Shown piece by piece: positions 55,451 through 63,653 of a stretch of 64,000 nucleotides of DNA. Location of the stretch: NCBI RefSeq assembly GCF_900115465.1, contig NZ_FOWN01000014.1, positions 1 to 64,000 of the forward strand, written 5' to 3'. The notes beneath the pieces were generated by a model, which saw nothing but the letters and a program-made list of their open reading frames with translations, was not told the origin of the DNA and did no database searches. The first letter of the stretch is position 1; each line of letters opens with the position of its first letter. Origin of the DNA: Halolactibacillus alkaliphilus (GTDB taxonomy: Bacteria > Bacillota > Bacilli > Bacillales > Amphibacillaceae). The position numbers and the translations under genes were made by a program.

Positions 55451-56522
55451 ATTTTTCATACGTATGAATAGCTTTCAGCACTTCAAAAATAGCATCTTTT
55501 GCATCACGCTTCGCCATTTCTTTTATCATCTCTGGTGCCTCTTGTTCTAACTCAGCCAGTGTCTTAAAGAACTGCACCTCTTTTAGCTCATCTTCTTCAA
55601 TGACTTTAGCAAATCCTGCTTCTTTAAAAACAGCAGCATTGAGTAATTGATCGCCACGACTCACTTTTTTAGATAAAGGAATCAAGATCATCGGCTTTTT
55701 TAAAGCTAAAAATTCAAAAATTGCGTTCGCGCCTGCACGAGAGACAATCACATCTGCGCTCATTAACAAATCCTTTAAGTCATCGGCGACATACTCATAC
55801 TGTTTGTAGCGCGCATTTATCACAGTCTCATCACTTAAGGCTTTACCCGTTAAGTGAATCACTTGATACTTTTTTGTTAGCCGATCAAGGTGGTCGCGAA
55901 TGAAGGTATTGACATGTTTTGAACCTGTGCTACCTCCCATAATCAACATAATCGGTTGATTTGGATCAAACATCAGCTTCTCACAGGCACGCTGTTTAGA
56001 TCCTTCAAATAACTCTGGTCTTACCACAGCACCAATAAAGCGCGCTTTTTTTTCATCAACGTATTGAAGGGTCTTTTCAAAGGTCACTAAAATACGTTTG
56101 GCAAACGGCATGGCAATCTTATTTGCGAGTCCTGGTGTTAAATCTGACTCATGAATCACTGCCGGTGTGTTCGTTAACTTCGCCGCAATTAATACGGGTA
56201 CTGAGACAAAACCACCTTTTGAAAAAATAATGGAAGGCTTGAGCTTCAGAATCAATTGAACCGATTGTCTAATCCCATTTAGCACTTTAAATGGATCTTT
56301 CAAATTATCAATCGATCGATAACGTCGATATTTCCCTGTTGAAATCGCATGATAGGTGACGCCTTCAATTGGCGTAATGAGCTCCTTTTCAATCCCATCA
56401 ATAGAACCAATATAATCGATCATGTAGCCTTCTTTTTGAAGGAGGGGAATCAGAGCTAAGTTCACCATAACGTGACCTGCCGTTCCACCGCCTGTTAAAA
56501 TAATTTGTTTCATTGTCATCAT
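55449..56522 (-). CDS. murG: UDP-N-acetylglucosamine-N-acetylmuramyl-(pentapeptide) transferase MurG
   Basis: Adds GlcNAc to lipid I to make lipid II at the inner membrane face. 357 residues with the N-terminal GGGTAGHV, the segment FSKGGFVSVPVLIAA, HESDLTPGLANK, and the donor-site GGSTGSKHVN and SRAGANAIFEFLA. It stands alone, away from the division/cell wall (dcw) cluster where murG normally lies, so it may be a second murG as found in some Bacilli. The ATG at 56522 has GAGGGAAGA upstream; two more ATGs follow within four codons. Confidence 0.92.
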   Translation of the reverse strand: MMTMKQIILTGGGTAGHVMVNLALIPLLQKEGYMIDYIGSIDGIEKELITPIEGVTYHAISTGKYRRYRSIDNLKDPFKVLNGIRQSVQLILKLKPSIIFSKGGFVSVPVLIAAKLTNTPAVIHESDLTPGLANKIAMPFAKRILVTFEKTLQYVDEKKARFIGAVVRPELFEGSKQRACEKLMFDPNQPIMLIMGGSTGSKHVNTFIRDHLDRLTKKYQVIHLTGKALSDETVINARYKQYEYVADDLKDLLMSADVIVSRAGANAIFEFLALKKPMILIPLSKKVSRGDQLLNAAVFKEAGFAKVIEEDELKEVQFFKTLAELEQEAPEMIKEMAKRDAKDAIFEVLKAIHTYEK

Positions 56523-56598
56523 TCTTCCCTCTTTTTCTTTTCAATCATTGTTATACCTCTATGACACCTTACAGATCGGACTTCGATATTAGAAGGTG

Positions 56599-57090
56599 TT
56601 ATGATAGTGTCAAAGAATCCAACAAAGACAAAAGTTGGTCTTTGGTTGGTGCCTCTTCAAGTTCTGAAGTATGGTGACGGTATTCGATTTGATATCTAAG
56701 CGCACCTTCAGTTTTTGATACGTGCGTCACGTAAGATAGCTCCTGAAAACAAACAGCATCCTCTTTCGTATCTGTCACTACTTCGTTAGGACAACCTAAT
56801 GACTGGTCTGTCGTCACAGAAATAGTCAACAAGTCATTATCATTCGTATAAAAGCTCAAATCTAAATATTCATGGCCATTTAATTCGAAGTGATCATAAA
56901 TAACGAAAGCGACTGGAATTGGAAGGGTATCTGGTACACTCACATCAAAACTTGAGACAGTTAAAGCCTCTTCAACAGCACCATAGGGATACTTATAGTA
57001 TGTTGTTTCAAATGCATTATGTTCGACCTGTTCTTTAGAGCATCCTACTATTAATAGTATACTCATTATGAGTGTAAAAAATAATTTCAA
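56599..57090 (-). CDS. Lipoprotein of unknown function
   Basis: 163 residues with signal peptide and lipobox LIVGC at about 13-17. The mature part is mixed beta/alpha with two further Cys in SLGCPNEVV and AVCFQEL that may form a disulfide. I find no named domain. It lies upstream of murG on the same strand with 76 bases between. The region upstream contains a hairpin repeat. Confidence 0.75.
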   Translation of the reverse strand: MKLFFTLIMSILLIVGCSKEQVEHNAFETTYYKYPYGAVEEALTVSSFDVSVPDTLPIPVAFVIYDHFELNGHEYLDLSFYTNDNDLLTISVTTDQSLGCPNEVVTDTKEDAVCFQELSYVTHVSKTEGALRYQIEYRHHTSELEEAPTKDQLLSLLDSLTLS

Positions 57091-57497
57091 TCGTTTCCTC
57101 TCCTTCTAATTATTTAGTTTAACAGGCTTCGTTATTTTTTACCATAGTTAGAAGAGCGATTACACCTATATTAAAAACACTAAACTGAACTACCCCCACC
57201 TAACATTCTCTCGAATGTTAAGTGGGGGTGGCTTCTCACTCTATAATGATAAATCTTACAACATCTCATTTAAATTGAATAGAATATGTTTCCTTTGTTT
57301 TTCTTCGCGTGAGTAAATTAATGCTCTACACTTTATATGCGCTCACGCAATGCCTTAATAGCGTGGGGCTAGGAAAAATGTTTTGTTCATTATAAATATT
57401 AGCTAGCTTGAATGTCTCACTAAGAGAATCCCAAAAGTTAGTTTTTCTACTCTAACTTTTTGAGCAGGGTACCTTATAAGTTAAGTAACACACTTTT
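57091..57497. other. Intergenic stretch with a hairpin repeat
   Basis: 407 bases between the lipoprotein and the amidohydrolase genes. It holds the second hairpin repeat (57185-57228) and a short AAAGTTAG/CTAACTTT inverted repeat (57433-57460). I see no gene. Confidence 0.5.
57185..57228 (+). repeat. Hairpin repeat, copy 2
   Basis: CCCCCACCTAACATTC (57193-57208), loop TCTC, GAATGTTAAGTGGGGG (57213-57228): a 16-base stem with one mismatch. The leading TGAACTACCCCCACCTAACA is the same as in copy 1 at 52650. This copy is intact; the other is decayed in the right arm. Confidence 0.8.
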
Positions 57498-58679
57498 TTA
57501 TACCTTAAGAGCGTTAATTAAACTACCGGCTAATATTTTAGCGCCAATTAATAAACTGTCCTCATCAATGCTAAATTTCGGGTGATGATAAGGGTGTACC
57601 GCCCCCTTCTTTTCATTAGCTGAACCTAAAAAGAAATACGTCGCTGGTACTTTTTCGGCAAAATAACTAAAATCTTCTGCGCCCATATTCGGCTCTAAAT
57701 GACGGATGTTTTCCTTTCCAATAATCTCGGTTGCTGCACGAATCATCAGCTGATTTGTTTCACAGTCATTCACCGTCGCAGGATAGCCAAATTGGTAATC
57801 AATCGTTGCTTTGGCACCGTGAGCGCGGGCAGTCAAATCGGTAACTTGTTTTACCCACTGACTCATATTTTGGCGGATGCTTTCATCAAATGTGCGAACG
57901 GTCCCTTCAATGTAGGCTTTCTCCGCAATCACATTTGCCTTATCACCTGAATGGAAGCTTCCTACAGTTAAAACAGCCTGTTTCATTGGATCAACTTTTC
58001 TTGAAGTCAATTGATTGAGTTGCGTTACAATCTGCGCCCCAATACTTAAAGCATCCACCGTATCGTGTGGTAACGCTGCATGCCCCCCTTTCCCCTTGAT
58101 TGTAATAAAGAAATCATCACTTGACCCAAGAATAGGGCCATCGGTCTCACCAATTGTGCCAACAGACAGATAATTCTCCATATGTAGACAAAAGATCCGG
58201 TCCACATCATCTAAAGCCCCGTCCTTAATCATCGCTAGAGCACCACCCGGGTCTTCTTCCTCAGCGTGTTGATGAATAAAGACAACGTTGCCTTTAAGTT
58301 GATCTTTAATTGACGTAAAAGCTTTGGCGACAGTTAAAGCAATCGCCGTATGCGCATCGTGGCCACAAGCATGCATCACACCATCTACCGTTGATTGATA
58401 GTCTAAACCCGTCTGTTCTTGAATCGGTAACGCATCAAAATCAGCACGTATAGCAACGGTTGGACCAGCAAACGCTCCTTTTAGCGTCGCAACAACACCT
58501 CTTTCGCCGACATGTTCTTTTACTTCTAAGCCGAGCGTTCGATGAAAGTGGGCGATTGTTTTAGGTGTTTCAACTTCTTGGAAGGATAACTCGGGAAACT
58601 TATGAAAATGTCGCCTTAAATCAATCATCTCCTTTTCTAAAGTCGTCAGTTCACCCATCACTTTATTGATCAATGTCAT
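57498..58679 (-). CDS. M20D-family amidohydrolase
   Basis: 393-residue di-metal hydrolase of the aminoacylase/N-acetyl amino acid deacetylase group. Conserved sites: RRHFHKFPELSFQE, metal ligands in ADFDALPIQE and MHACGHDAHTA, HAEEEDPGGA, and the lid domain KGKGGHAALPH. The substrate is an N-acylated amino acid or peptide-like amide. It follows opuCD on the same strand after a terminator, so its link to osmoprotection is uncertain, but hydrolysis of N-acetylated solutes is conceivable. Confidence 0.88.
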   Translation of the reverse strand: MTLINKVMGELTTLEKEMIDLRRHFHKFPELSFQEVETPKTIAHFHRTLGLEVKEHVGERGVVATLKGAFAGPTVAIRADFDALPIQEQTGLDYQSTVDGVMHACGHDAHTAIALTVAKAFTSIKDQLKGNVVFIHQHAEEEDPGGALAMIKDGALDDVDRIFCLHMENYLSVGTIGETDGPILGSSDDFFITIKGKGGHAALPHDTVDALSIGAQIVTQLNQLTSRKVDPMKQAVLTVGSFHSGDKANVIAEKAYIEGTVRTFDESIRQNMSQWVKQVTDLTARAHGAKATIDYQFGYPATVNDCETNQLMIRAATEIIGKENIRHLEPNMGAEDFSYFAEKVPATYFFLGSANEKKGAVHPYHHPKFSIDEDSLLIGAKILAGSLINALKV

Positions 58680-58701
58680 CCGTTCATCTCACCTTTCTTT
58701 T

Positions 58702-58740
58702 TTTTAACTAAAAAAGATGCCGCAAACACGACATCTTTTC
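58702..58740 (-). terminator. Terminator of the opuC operon
   Basis: AAAGATG and CATCTTT (58732-58738 and 58713-58719) with TTTTAGTTAAAAAAAAG on the minus strand. Confidence 0.65.
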
Positions 58741-58756
58741 GTTTATTTAATGAAGA

Positions 58757-59407
58757 TCACGAAACACTACGAAAACGTCGTTTCGTACGCTTTTCAACAA
58801 TACCGAGAATAAAATCGGCTAGGAGTGCTAACAACGCTGCTGGTACGGCGCCTGCGATAAGGCGGATATCATTCTGAGCATTGATGCCCCCAACGATTTC
58901 CCGACCTAAACCACCACCACCAATATAAGGTGCAATCGTTGCAACCGCAACAGCAATAACAAAAGCGACCCGTAAGCCGGCCATTAGAAATGGAATCGAC
59001 AGAGGGAATTGGACTTTTAACAACAGTTGTAATTGCGTCATCCCAATCCCTTTACCTGCTTCAGATACACCAGGGTCCACTTCTTTGATACCAACGTACG
59101 TATTACGAACAATCGGCAACAATGAATAGAAGAATAGACCAATGACAACTGTCTCATTTCCTAAACCAAAATACAATAATAAAATCGCAAGCATCGCAAG
59201 ACTCGGAATAAGTTGCAAGATATTAACGAGTGACAAAATCACCGGTGCTAACTTTTCTACTTTAGCCGCTAGGATTCCGAGCGGAATCCCAACGATTAAA
59301 GCTAAGCCAATCGCTTGAATAACCATGACAATGTGCTCAATGGTTAGAGAAATTAACATACTACTATTATTAGACATATACTGAAGTAAATCAGTGATAA
59401 ATTCCAT
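58757..59407 (-). CDS. opuCD: Glycine betaine/carnitine/choline ABC transporter permease OpuCD
   Basis: 216-residue inner-membrane permease with five or six hydrophobic segments and the cytosolic EAA-type loop EAGKGIGMTQLQLLLKVQFPLSIP that contacts the ATPase. Last gene of the opuC operon, 18 bases after opuCC. It pairs with OpuCB to form the transmembrane channel. Confidence 0.93.
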   Translation of the reverse strand: MEFITDLLQYMSNNSSMLISLTIEHIVMVIQAIGLALIVGIPLGILAAKVEKLAPVILSLVNILQLIPSLAMLAILLLYFGLGNETVVIGLFFYSLLPIVRNTYVGIKEVDPGVSEAGKGIGMTQLQLLLKVQFPLSIPFLMAGLRVAFVIAVAVATIAPYIGGGGLGREIVGGINAQNDIRLIAGAVPAALLALLADFILGIVEKRTKRRFRSVS

Positions 59408-59425
59408 ATTAAAACCCCATTATGA

Positions 59426-60331
59426 TTAGTTTAGTAAGCCTTCGTTTTCTAAGAATTCTCGGGCTACTTCTTCAGCTGAACGACCATTAATGTCGACTTC
59501 TAAAATAAGCTGTGACATCGCTTCTGTTGATACAGTACCGACAAGACTATCAAAAATGTCTTTCACTTCTGGATAGTTATCAAGTATTTCATTACGTGCA
59601 ACAAGAGAGGCATCATATGGTGGGAAGAATTCTTGATCATCCTCTAAAATGCGTAAGTCATATTCTGCAATTTGTGGGTCAACTGTATACGCTGTGACAA
59701 CATCTAATTCATCGTTTTTAATACCTTCATACATCAGTGATACTTCCATCCCGCGCACGTTACCAAATGCAAAACCATAAGCATCTTGGAAACCACGGTA
59801 ACCATCGTTATCACGCTCAACCCATGTCGTATCCGTTCCAAGGCGTAAATCATCAGCAAGTCCTGTTAAGTCAGAAATTGTTTCAATACCTTCACTGTCT
59901 TGAAGTTGGCCTTGAATCGCAATCGCATATTCATTTTTAAAACCAATAGAATCAAACCATGTGATATTATATGCTTCACCAAAGTAATTTTGCGCATTTT
60001 CAATAGTTTCTTCAGAATTTGTTGAATACACTACATCATCAAAGTGATTATTGTATACTTCACCAGAGTAGAGCATCGCAAAATCAAACTCTGCACGGTC
60101 AATTGAAGCTAAAATTTGTGGGCTCGCTTGAATATCTTCTGTAATATTAACTTCATGATCGGTATTTTCTTCAACTAAAATCTTCACCATTTGTGCAGCA
60201 ATTTTCGGATCTGTATAAGACTGTGCCCCAAACTCAAACACTTCACCACCATCACTAGATCCTGACCCTCCACATGCAGCTAGTAACATCATCGCCATTG
60301 TAACAAATGCTAACAATAAGTTTTTTTTCAT
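59426..60331 (-). CDS. opuCC: Glycine betaine/carnitine/choline-binding lipoprotein OpuCC
   Basis: 301 residues with signal peptide and lipobox LLAAC (around residue 20), tethered outside the membrane. It binds quaternary ammonium solutes through aromatic residues and delivers them to OpuCB/CD. Seen: FGAQSYTDPKIAAQMV at the mature N-terminus, ILASIDRAEFDFAMLYSGEVYN, and TDTTWVERDNDGYRGFQDAYGF. The whole protein is acidic, as expected for a halotolerant bacterium's exported protein. Confidence 0.94.
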   Translation of the reverse strand: MKKNLLLAFVTMAMMLLAACGGSGSSDGGEVFEFGAQSYTDPKIAAQMVKILVEENTDHEVNITEDIQASPQILASIDRAEFDFAMLYSGEVYNNHFDDVVYSTNSEETIENAQNYFGEAYNITWFDSIGFKNEYAIAIQGQLQDSEGIETISDLTGLADDLRLGTDTTWVERDNDGYRGFQDAYGFAFGNVRGMEVSLMYEGIKNDELDVVTAYTVDPQIAEYDLRILEDDQEFFPPYDASLVARNEILDNYPEVKDIFDSLVGTVSTEAMSQLILEVDINGRSAEEVAREFLENEGLLN

Positions 60332-60409
60332 TCTTTTATACCCCTTTATATTTTATTCGCATGAATCCCAGAATAGGCTATGCGTCACTTACCTCTTACT
60401 CTCACAGTA

Positions 60410-61057
60410 TTATCCTCGTGAGACAGATAATCGTTTTTCAATTCGGCCAAACACTAAATCAACTAAAAGTGCTAAAATAATCGCCAGTGCTGTCCCGGTG
60501 AAAATCATATACGTATTGTTTGAACCAATGCCCGCTATGACTAAGTCACCAAGACCACCAGCCCCAATGACAGACGCAAGCGTTGTCCAACTAATGATAT
60601 AAACCGTCGTAATTCGTATCCCCGACATAATGTATGGTACGGCAATTGGTAATTCAACTTTTAGTAATCGCTGGACAGTCGAGTAACCCATCCCTTTAGC
60701 AGCTTCAACAATCCCTTGGTCGATCGACTCAACGCCTGCATACGTATTACGTAAAAGCGGGAGTAAAGCATAAAGAAATAACGCCACTACCGCTGGGCGA
60801 AAACCGATGCCGAAGATTGGAATAAGTAAAGCAAAAAGCGCAATCGTCGGAATGGTTTGGAAAAAGTTTGCTACATTAAAAATCGCTTGCTTTATCCGCT
60901 CATTCTTCATCTTTGTCATCCATATGGCTAACGGTACCGTTATAAGAATCGCAAAAGTAATGGACACAAAGGCGATCGTTATATGTTCCATCAAATAATT
61001 GAGGATATTGTCATAACGAATACGCCAAAACTCAGTATATTCTTCGATTAAATTCAT
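60410..61057 (-). CDS. opuCB: Glycine betaine/carnitine/choline ABC transporter permease OpuCB
   Basis: 215-residue permease with about six helices and the EAA loop EAAKGMGYSTVQRLLKVELPIAVP. Its ATG overlaps opuCA's stop by four bases. Similar in form to OpuCD but only about half identical by eye, as usual for the pair. Confidence 0.94.
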   Translation of the reverse strand: MNLIEEYTEFWRIRYDNILNYLMEHITIAFVSITFAILITVPLAIWMTKMKNERIKQAIFNVANFFQTIPTIALFALLIPIFGIGFRPAVVALFLYALLPLLRNTYAGVESIDQGIVEAAKGMGYSTVQRLLKVELPIAVPYIMSGIRITTVYIISWTTLASVIGAGGLGDLVIAGIGSNNTYMIFTGTALAIILALLVDLVFGRIEKRLSVSRG

Positions 61058-62169
61058 GACGTTACACCACTTTTTTGATCGACTTGTTCGTGTAGAACAT
61101 TAAGTAATTGATCTTGGTCCAACACACCGATAAACGTTGTATCTTCATGAACAATTGGCGCGATCGTTTCTTTACTTGCGACAAATTTTTCAACTTCTGC
61201 CGTCTCCCGGTAAGCAATGACTGATTCATCAACGAGTGAATCAATTGTTGCCTCGCGATTTTTGACTGCATCGTATAGTGATAAAATACCTAAATATTTA
61301 TTATCACAGTCAACAATCGGTAACTGGTCTTTTCTTGCTTCAACCATCACGGTAATCGCTTCTTCCATTGAGTATTTTACATTGATACTAGGGTATCCCT
61401 CATCAACAAAAGCCGTCATTGGTGGTAAGCCACGCGCTTGTCTTAAGCGATCTTCACCAATAAAGTCTTCAACGAATTGATTTACTGGATTTGTCAATAA
61501 CTCATACGGTGAGCCTTTTTGTACGACCTCACCATCACGCATTAAAATAATCTGATCCGCAATCTTGATGGCTTCATCCATATCATGTGTCACAAAGATG
61601 ATCGTTTTGTTTATTTCTTTTTGAAGACGGACTAACTCATCCTGAAGTTGTTCACGACTAATAGGGTCAAGCGCACTAAATGGTTCATCCATTAGTATGA
61701 TATTCGGTTCTGCGGCAAGTGCACGTATAACACCAATCCGTTGTTGTTGTCCACCACTTAATTCATGTGGAAAACGGTCACGGTAAGTGTCTGGGTCTAA
61801 ATCAACCATTTTCAGTAGCTCATCTACTTTTTTGCGTGTCTTTTCTTTGTCCCACTTAAGAAGTTTTGGTACTGTGGCGACGTTATCATAAATCGACATA
61901 TGTGGAAATAACCCAATGCTTTGAATGACATAACCCATTTGTCTTCTCAGTTCAATCGGATTAATTTCTGAAATGAGCTTTCCATCAATCGTTAATTCAC
62001 CGTCCGTGTAGTCAATTAAGCGATTGAGTAGTTTCATTGTCGTTGTTTTACCACAACCACTTGGTCCAATTAAGACATTGAGTTTGCCTTCTTCAAATGT
62101 GAGGTTAATATTTTTCAAGGCATGAAAGCCATCCTCATAGACCTTATTTACGTTTTTTAATTGAATCAA
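61054..62169 (-). CDS. opuCA: Glycine betaine/carnitine/choline ABC transporter ATPase OpuCA
   Basis: 371 residues: Walker A GPSGCGKTT near 36, Q-loop VIQSIGLFPH, signature LSGGQQQR, Walker B IILMDEPFSALD, then two CBS domains in the last ~130 residues (LPIVDCDNKYLGILSLYDAV and TIAPIVHEDTTFIGVLDQDQLL) that sense ionic strength or c-di-AMP in relatives. It starts with TTG at 62169, with AAGGGA upstream. First gene of the operon, with promoter and palindromes immediately upstream. Confidence 0.95.
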   Translation of the reverse strand: MIQLKNVNKVYEDGFHALKNINLTFEEGKLNVLIGPSGCGKTTTMKLLNRLIDYTDGELTIDGKLISEINPIELRRQMGYVIQSIGLFPHMSIYDNVATVPKLLKWDKEKTRKKVDELLKMVDLDPDTYRDRFPHELSGGQQQRIGVIRALAAEPNIILMDEPFSALDPISREQLQDELVRLQKEINKTIIFVTHDMDEAIKIADQIILMRDGEVVQKGSPYELLTNPVNQFVEDFIGEDRLRQARGLPPMTAFVDEGYPSINVKYSMEEAITVMVEARKDQLPIVDCDNKYLGILSLYDAVKNREATIDSLVDESVIAYRETAEVEKFVASKETIAPIVHEDTTFIGVLDQDQLLNVLHEQVDQKSGVTS

Positions 62170-62211
62170 GAGCGTTCCCTTCTTTCATCGTTCATTTTGT
62201 TTACTGTTATA

Positions 62212-62239
62212 AGTCTACAGAATATTGAGCCAATATCAA
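62212..62239 (-). promoter_or_regulatory. Promoter of the opuC operon
   Basis: Read on the minus strand: -35 TTGATA (62239-62234), 16 bases, -10 TAGACT (62217-62212). It lies about 43 bases before the opuCA start and ten bases downstream of the long palindrome. Confidence 0.6.
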
Positions 62240-62248
62240 AACCCGATA

Positions 62249-62301
62249 TACACTTTAAATTGTACAAACTTTATACAATTTAAAGTGTACAGATTGTACA
62301 G
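62249..62301. promoter_or_regulatory. Palindromic operator region between opuC and opcR
   Basis: Arms 62249-62264 and 62274-62289 are a perfect 16-base inverted repeat (core ACACTTTAAATTGTA). Directly after it TGTACAGATTGTACA (62286-62300) forms a second palindrome sharing the GTACA half. The placement upstream of the opuC -35 fits binding by the divergently encoded GbsR/OpcR-type protein. The exact sites are inferred. Confidence 0.65.
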
Positions 62302-62423
62302 ACTATTCTATCTTAAAATTACTCTTGATTACTCGATAATGCTACCCAACTTGATGTTTTTATTTTGAATCCTTCTATGATATTGTTAAAACTATACAAA
62401 TATCTAACAAAAAGAGTGATACG

Positions 62424-63005
62424 ATGACAAAGAAAACGACATTAACTGAGCAATTAGAACATGTAAAACATCGCGTAAGTGAACAAATTGCGGAAAACAT
62501 GAAATCTTATGGTTACCCAGCCACGATTGGTCGCGTTATTGCGGCAATTTATTATGCTGGTCGCGCACTTGACTTAGATGAATTAGCTGAACATACCGGC
62601 ATGAGTAAAACGCGGATGAGTCAAGTACTCAGAGAAATGACCAGTTATAACATTGCCGAGAAAGCTTTTGTGAAAGGCTCAAGAAAAGATCATTACACCG
62701 TTGAAGAAGACTATTATCAAACGTTTATCACGCTTTTCACTGGCAACTGGCGTGAGGTGACGATTCGCAACAAAAAAATCGAACAAAAAATCTCTGAAGA
62801 GCTGCATGACATTTATCATGACCCAGAAGCAACTGAAGAAATCAAAAATGAAGCCAAACACTTAATCGAAGATTCTAAAGCATCCGTGCGCTATTTTGAA
62901 TGGATTGAGCGTATTGTTGAACTATTTGATTCACACGAGATTTTTAACTACGTTCCAAAAGATCCATTAGATGAAAATAAAAAAGCTTACCGATTTAATG
63001 ATTAA
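62424..63005 (+). CDS. opcR: GbsR/OpcR-family transcriptional regulator (MarR-like)
   Basis: 193-residue repressor. A winged helix-turn-helix lies at about 30-90 (YAGRALDLDELAEHTGMSKTRMSQVLREM), followed by a C-terminal helical dimerisation part with FEWIERIVELFDS. In Bacillus, OpcR represses opuC and the related GbsR responds to choline. The gene is divergent from opuCABCD with palindromes between, the same layout as in Bacillus subtilis. No ligand site can be assigned here. Confidence 0.9.
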   Translation: MTKKTTLTEQLEHVKHRVSEQIAENMKSYGYPATIGRVIAAIYYAGRALDLDELAEHTGMSKTRMSQVLREMTSYNIAEKAFVKGSRKDHYTVEEDYYQTFITLFTGNWREVTIRNKKIEQKISEELHDIYHDPEATEEIKNEAKHLIEDSKASVRYFEWIERIVELFDSHEIFNYVPKDPLDENKKAYRFND

Positions 63006-63026
63006 GTCGGTAAGCTTTTTTTATTT
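62981..63026 (+). terminator. Terminator of opcR, overlapping the gene
   Basis: AAAAGCTTACCGA (62981-62993) pairs with TCGGTAAGCTTTT (63007-63019), with TTTATTTTT after it. The left arm is coding and the stop codon is in the loop. Confidence 0.9.
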
Positions 63027-63057
63027 TTCATAATCATAGGATAGCACTGTTAGACAA

Positions 63058-63099
63058 TCTCGCTATAAAAGCCTTGTCTTACAAGTTTTTTATAGTGAG
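63058..63099. other. Inverted repeat after trmL
   Basis: CTCGCTATAAAA and TTTTATAGTGAG form a 12-base stem (one wobble) just past the trmL stop. It has no clear U-tail and may be a weak terminator or an mRNA 3' end structure. Confidence 0.4.
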
Positions 63100-63117
63100 G
63101 CAACGGCATGATACTTT

Positions 63118-63597
63118 TTAATGCATACCTGGAAAGGCTTGTTGGCGCAACACATCATAAGCGATAATGGCTGCAGTGTTAGATAAGTTAAGCGAGCGCA
63201 CTTTATCATTGTCCGCCATATGAATTCTTAAGCAGTGATCTTCTTTTCCTACAAGCAAGTCTTTTGGAATACCGGTTGTTTCCTTGCCGAAGACGAGAAA
63301 CCATTCTTTTGACGCATCACTAAAATCAACATCTGTATAATATCTCGTGCCAAAATTCTCAATATAGTAATAGTCACCTTCTGGATGCAGCTCATATAAA
63401 GCTTGTATCGAGTCGTGGTGTTTAACTTTTACATCGTGCCAATAGTCTAGACCGGAACGCTTTAACATTTTGTCATCTGTAGAAAATCCCAGTGGGTGGA
63501 TCAAGTGTAACGTCGCATTACATGCCAAGCATGTCCGTGCGATATTCCCTGTATTTGCGGGTATTTCTGGTTCAAAAAGAACAATATGCAGTCCCAT
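63118..63597 (-). CDS. trmL: tRNA (cytidine(34)-2'-O)-methyltransferase TrmL
   Basis: SPOUT-class methyltransferase that modifies the wobble base of tRNA-Leu. 159 residues with IVLFEPEIPANTGNIARTC at the N-terminus, the SAM-binding loop FGKETTGIP and the trefoil-knot segment RSLNLSNTAAIIAYDVLRQ. It follows queG on the same strand, the normal neighbour in Bacilli. Confidence 0.95.
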   Translation of the reverse strand: MGLHIVLFEPEIPANTGNIARTCLACNATLHLIHPLGFSTDDKMLKRSGLDYWHDVKVKHHDSIQALYELHPEGDYYYIENFGTRYYTDVDFSDASKEWFLVFGKETTGIPKDLLVGKEDHCLRIHMADNDKVRSLNLSNTAAIIAYDVLRQQAFPGMH

Positions 63598-63624
63598 TCA
63601 GTTTCACCTCTATTTAACTGTTTA

Positions 63625-63653
63625 CTTGACGTAACTTTTAAGTCACGTCAGTC
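63625..63653. other. Imperfect palindrome between queG and trmL
   Basis: TGACGT-ACTT and AAGT-ACGTCA with one mismatch form an 11-base-arm inverted repeat right after the queG stop. Could be a weak terminator or protein site. Confidence 0.35.
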
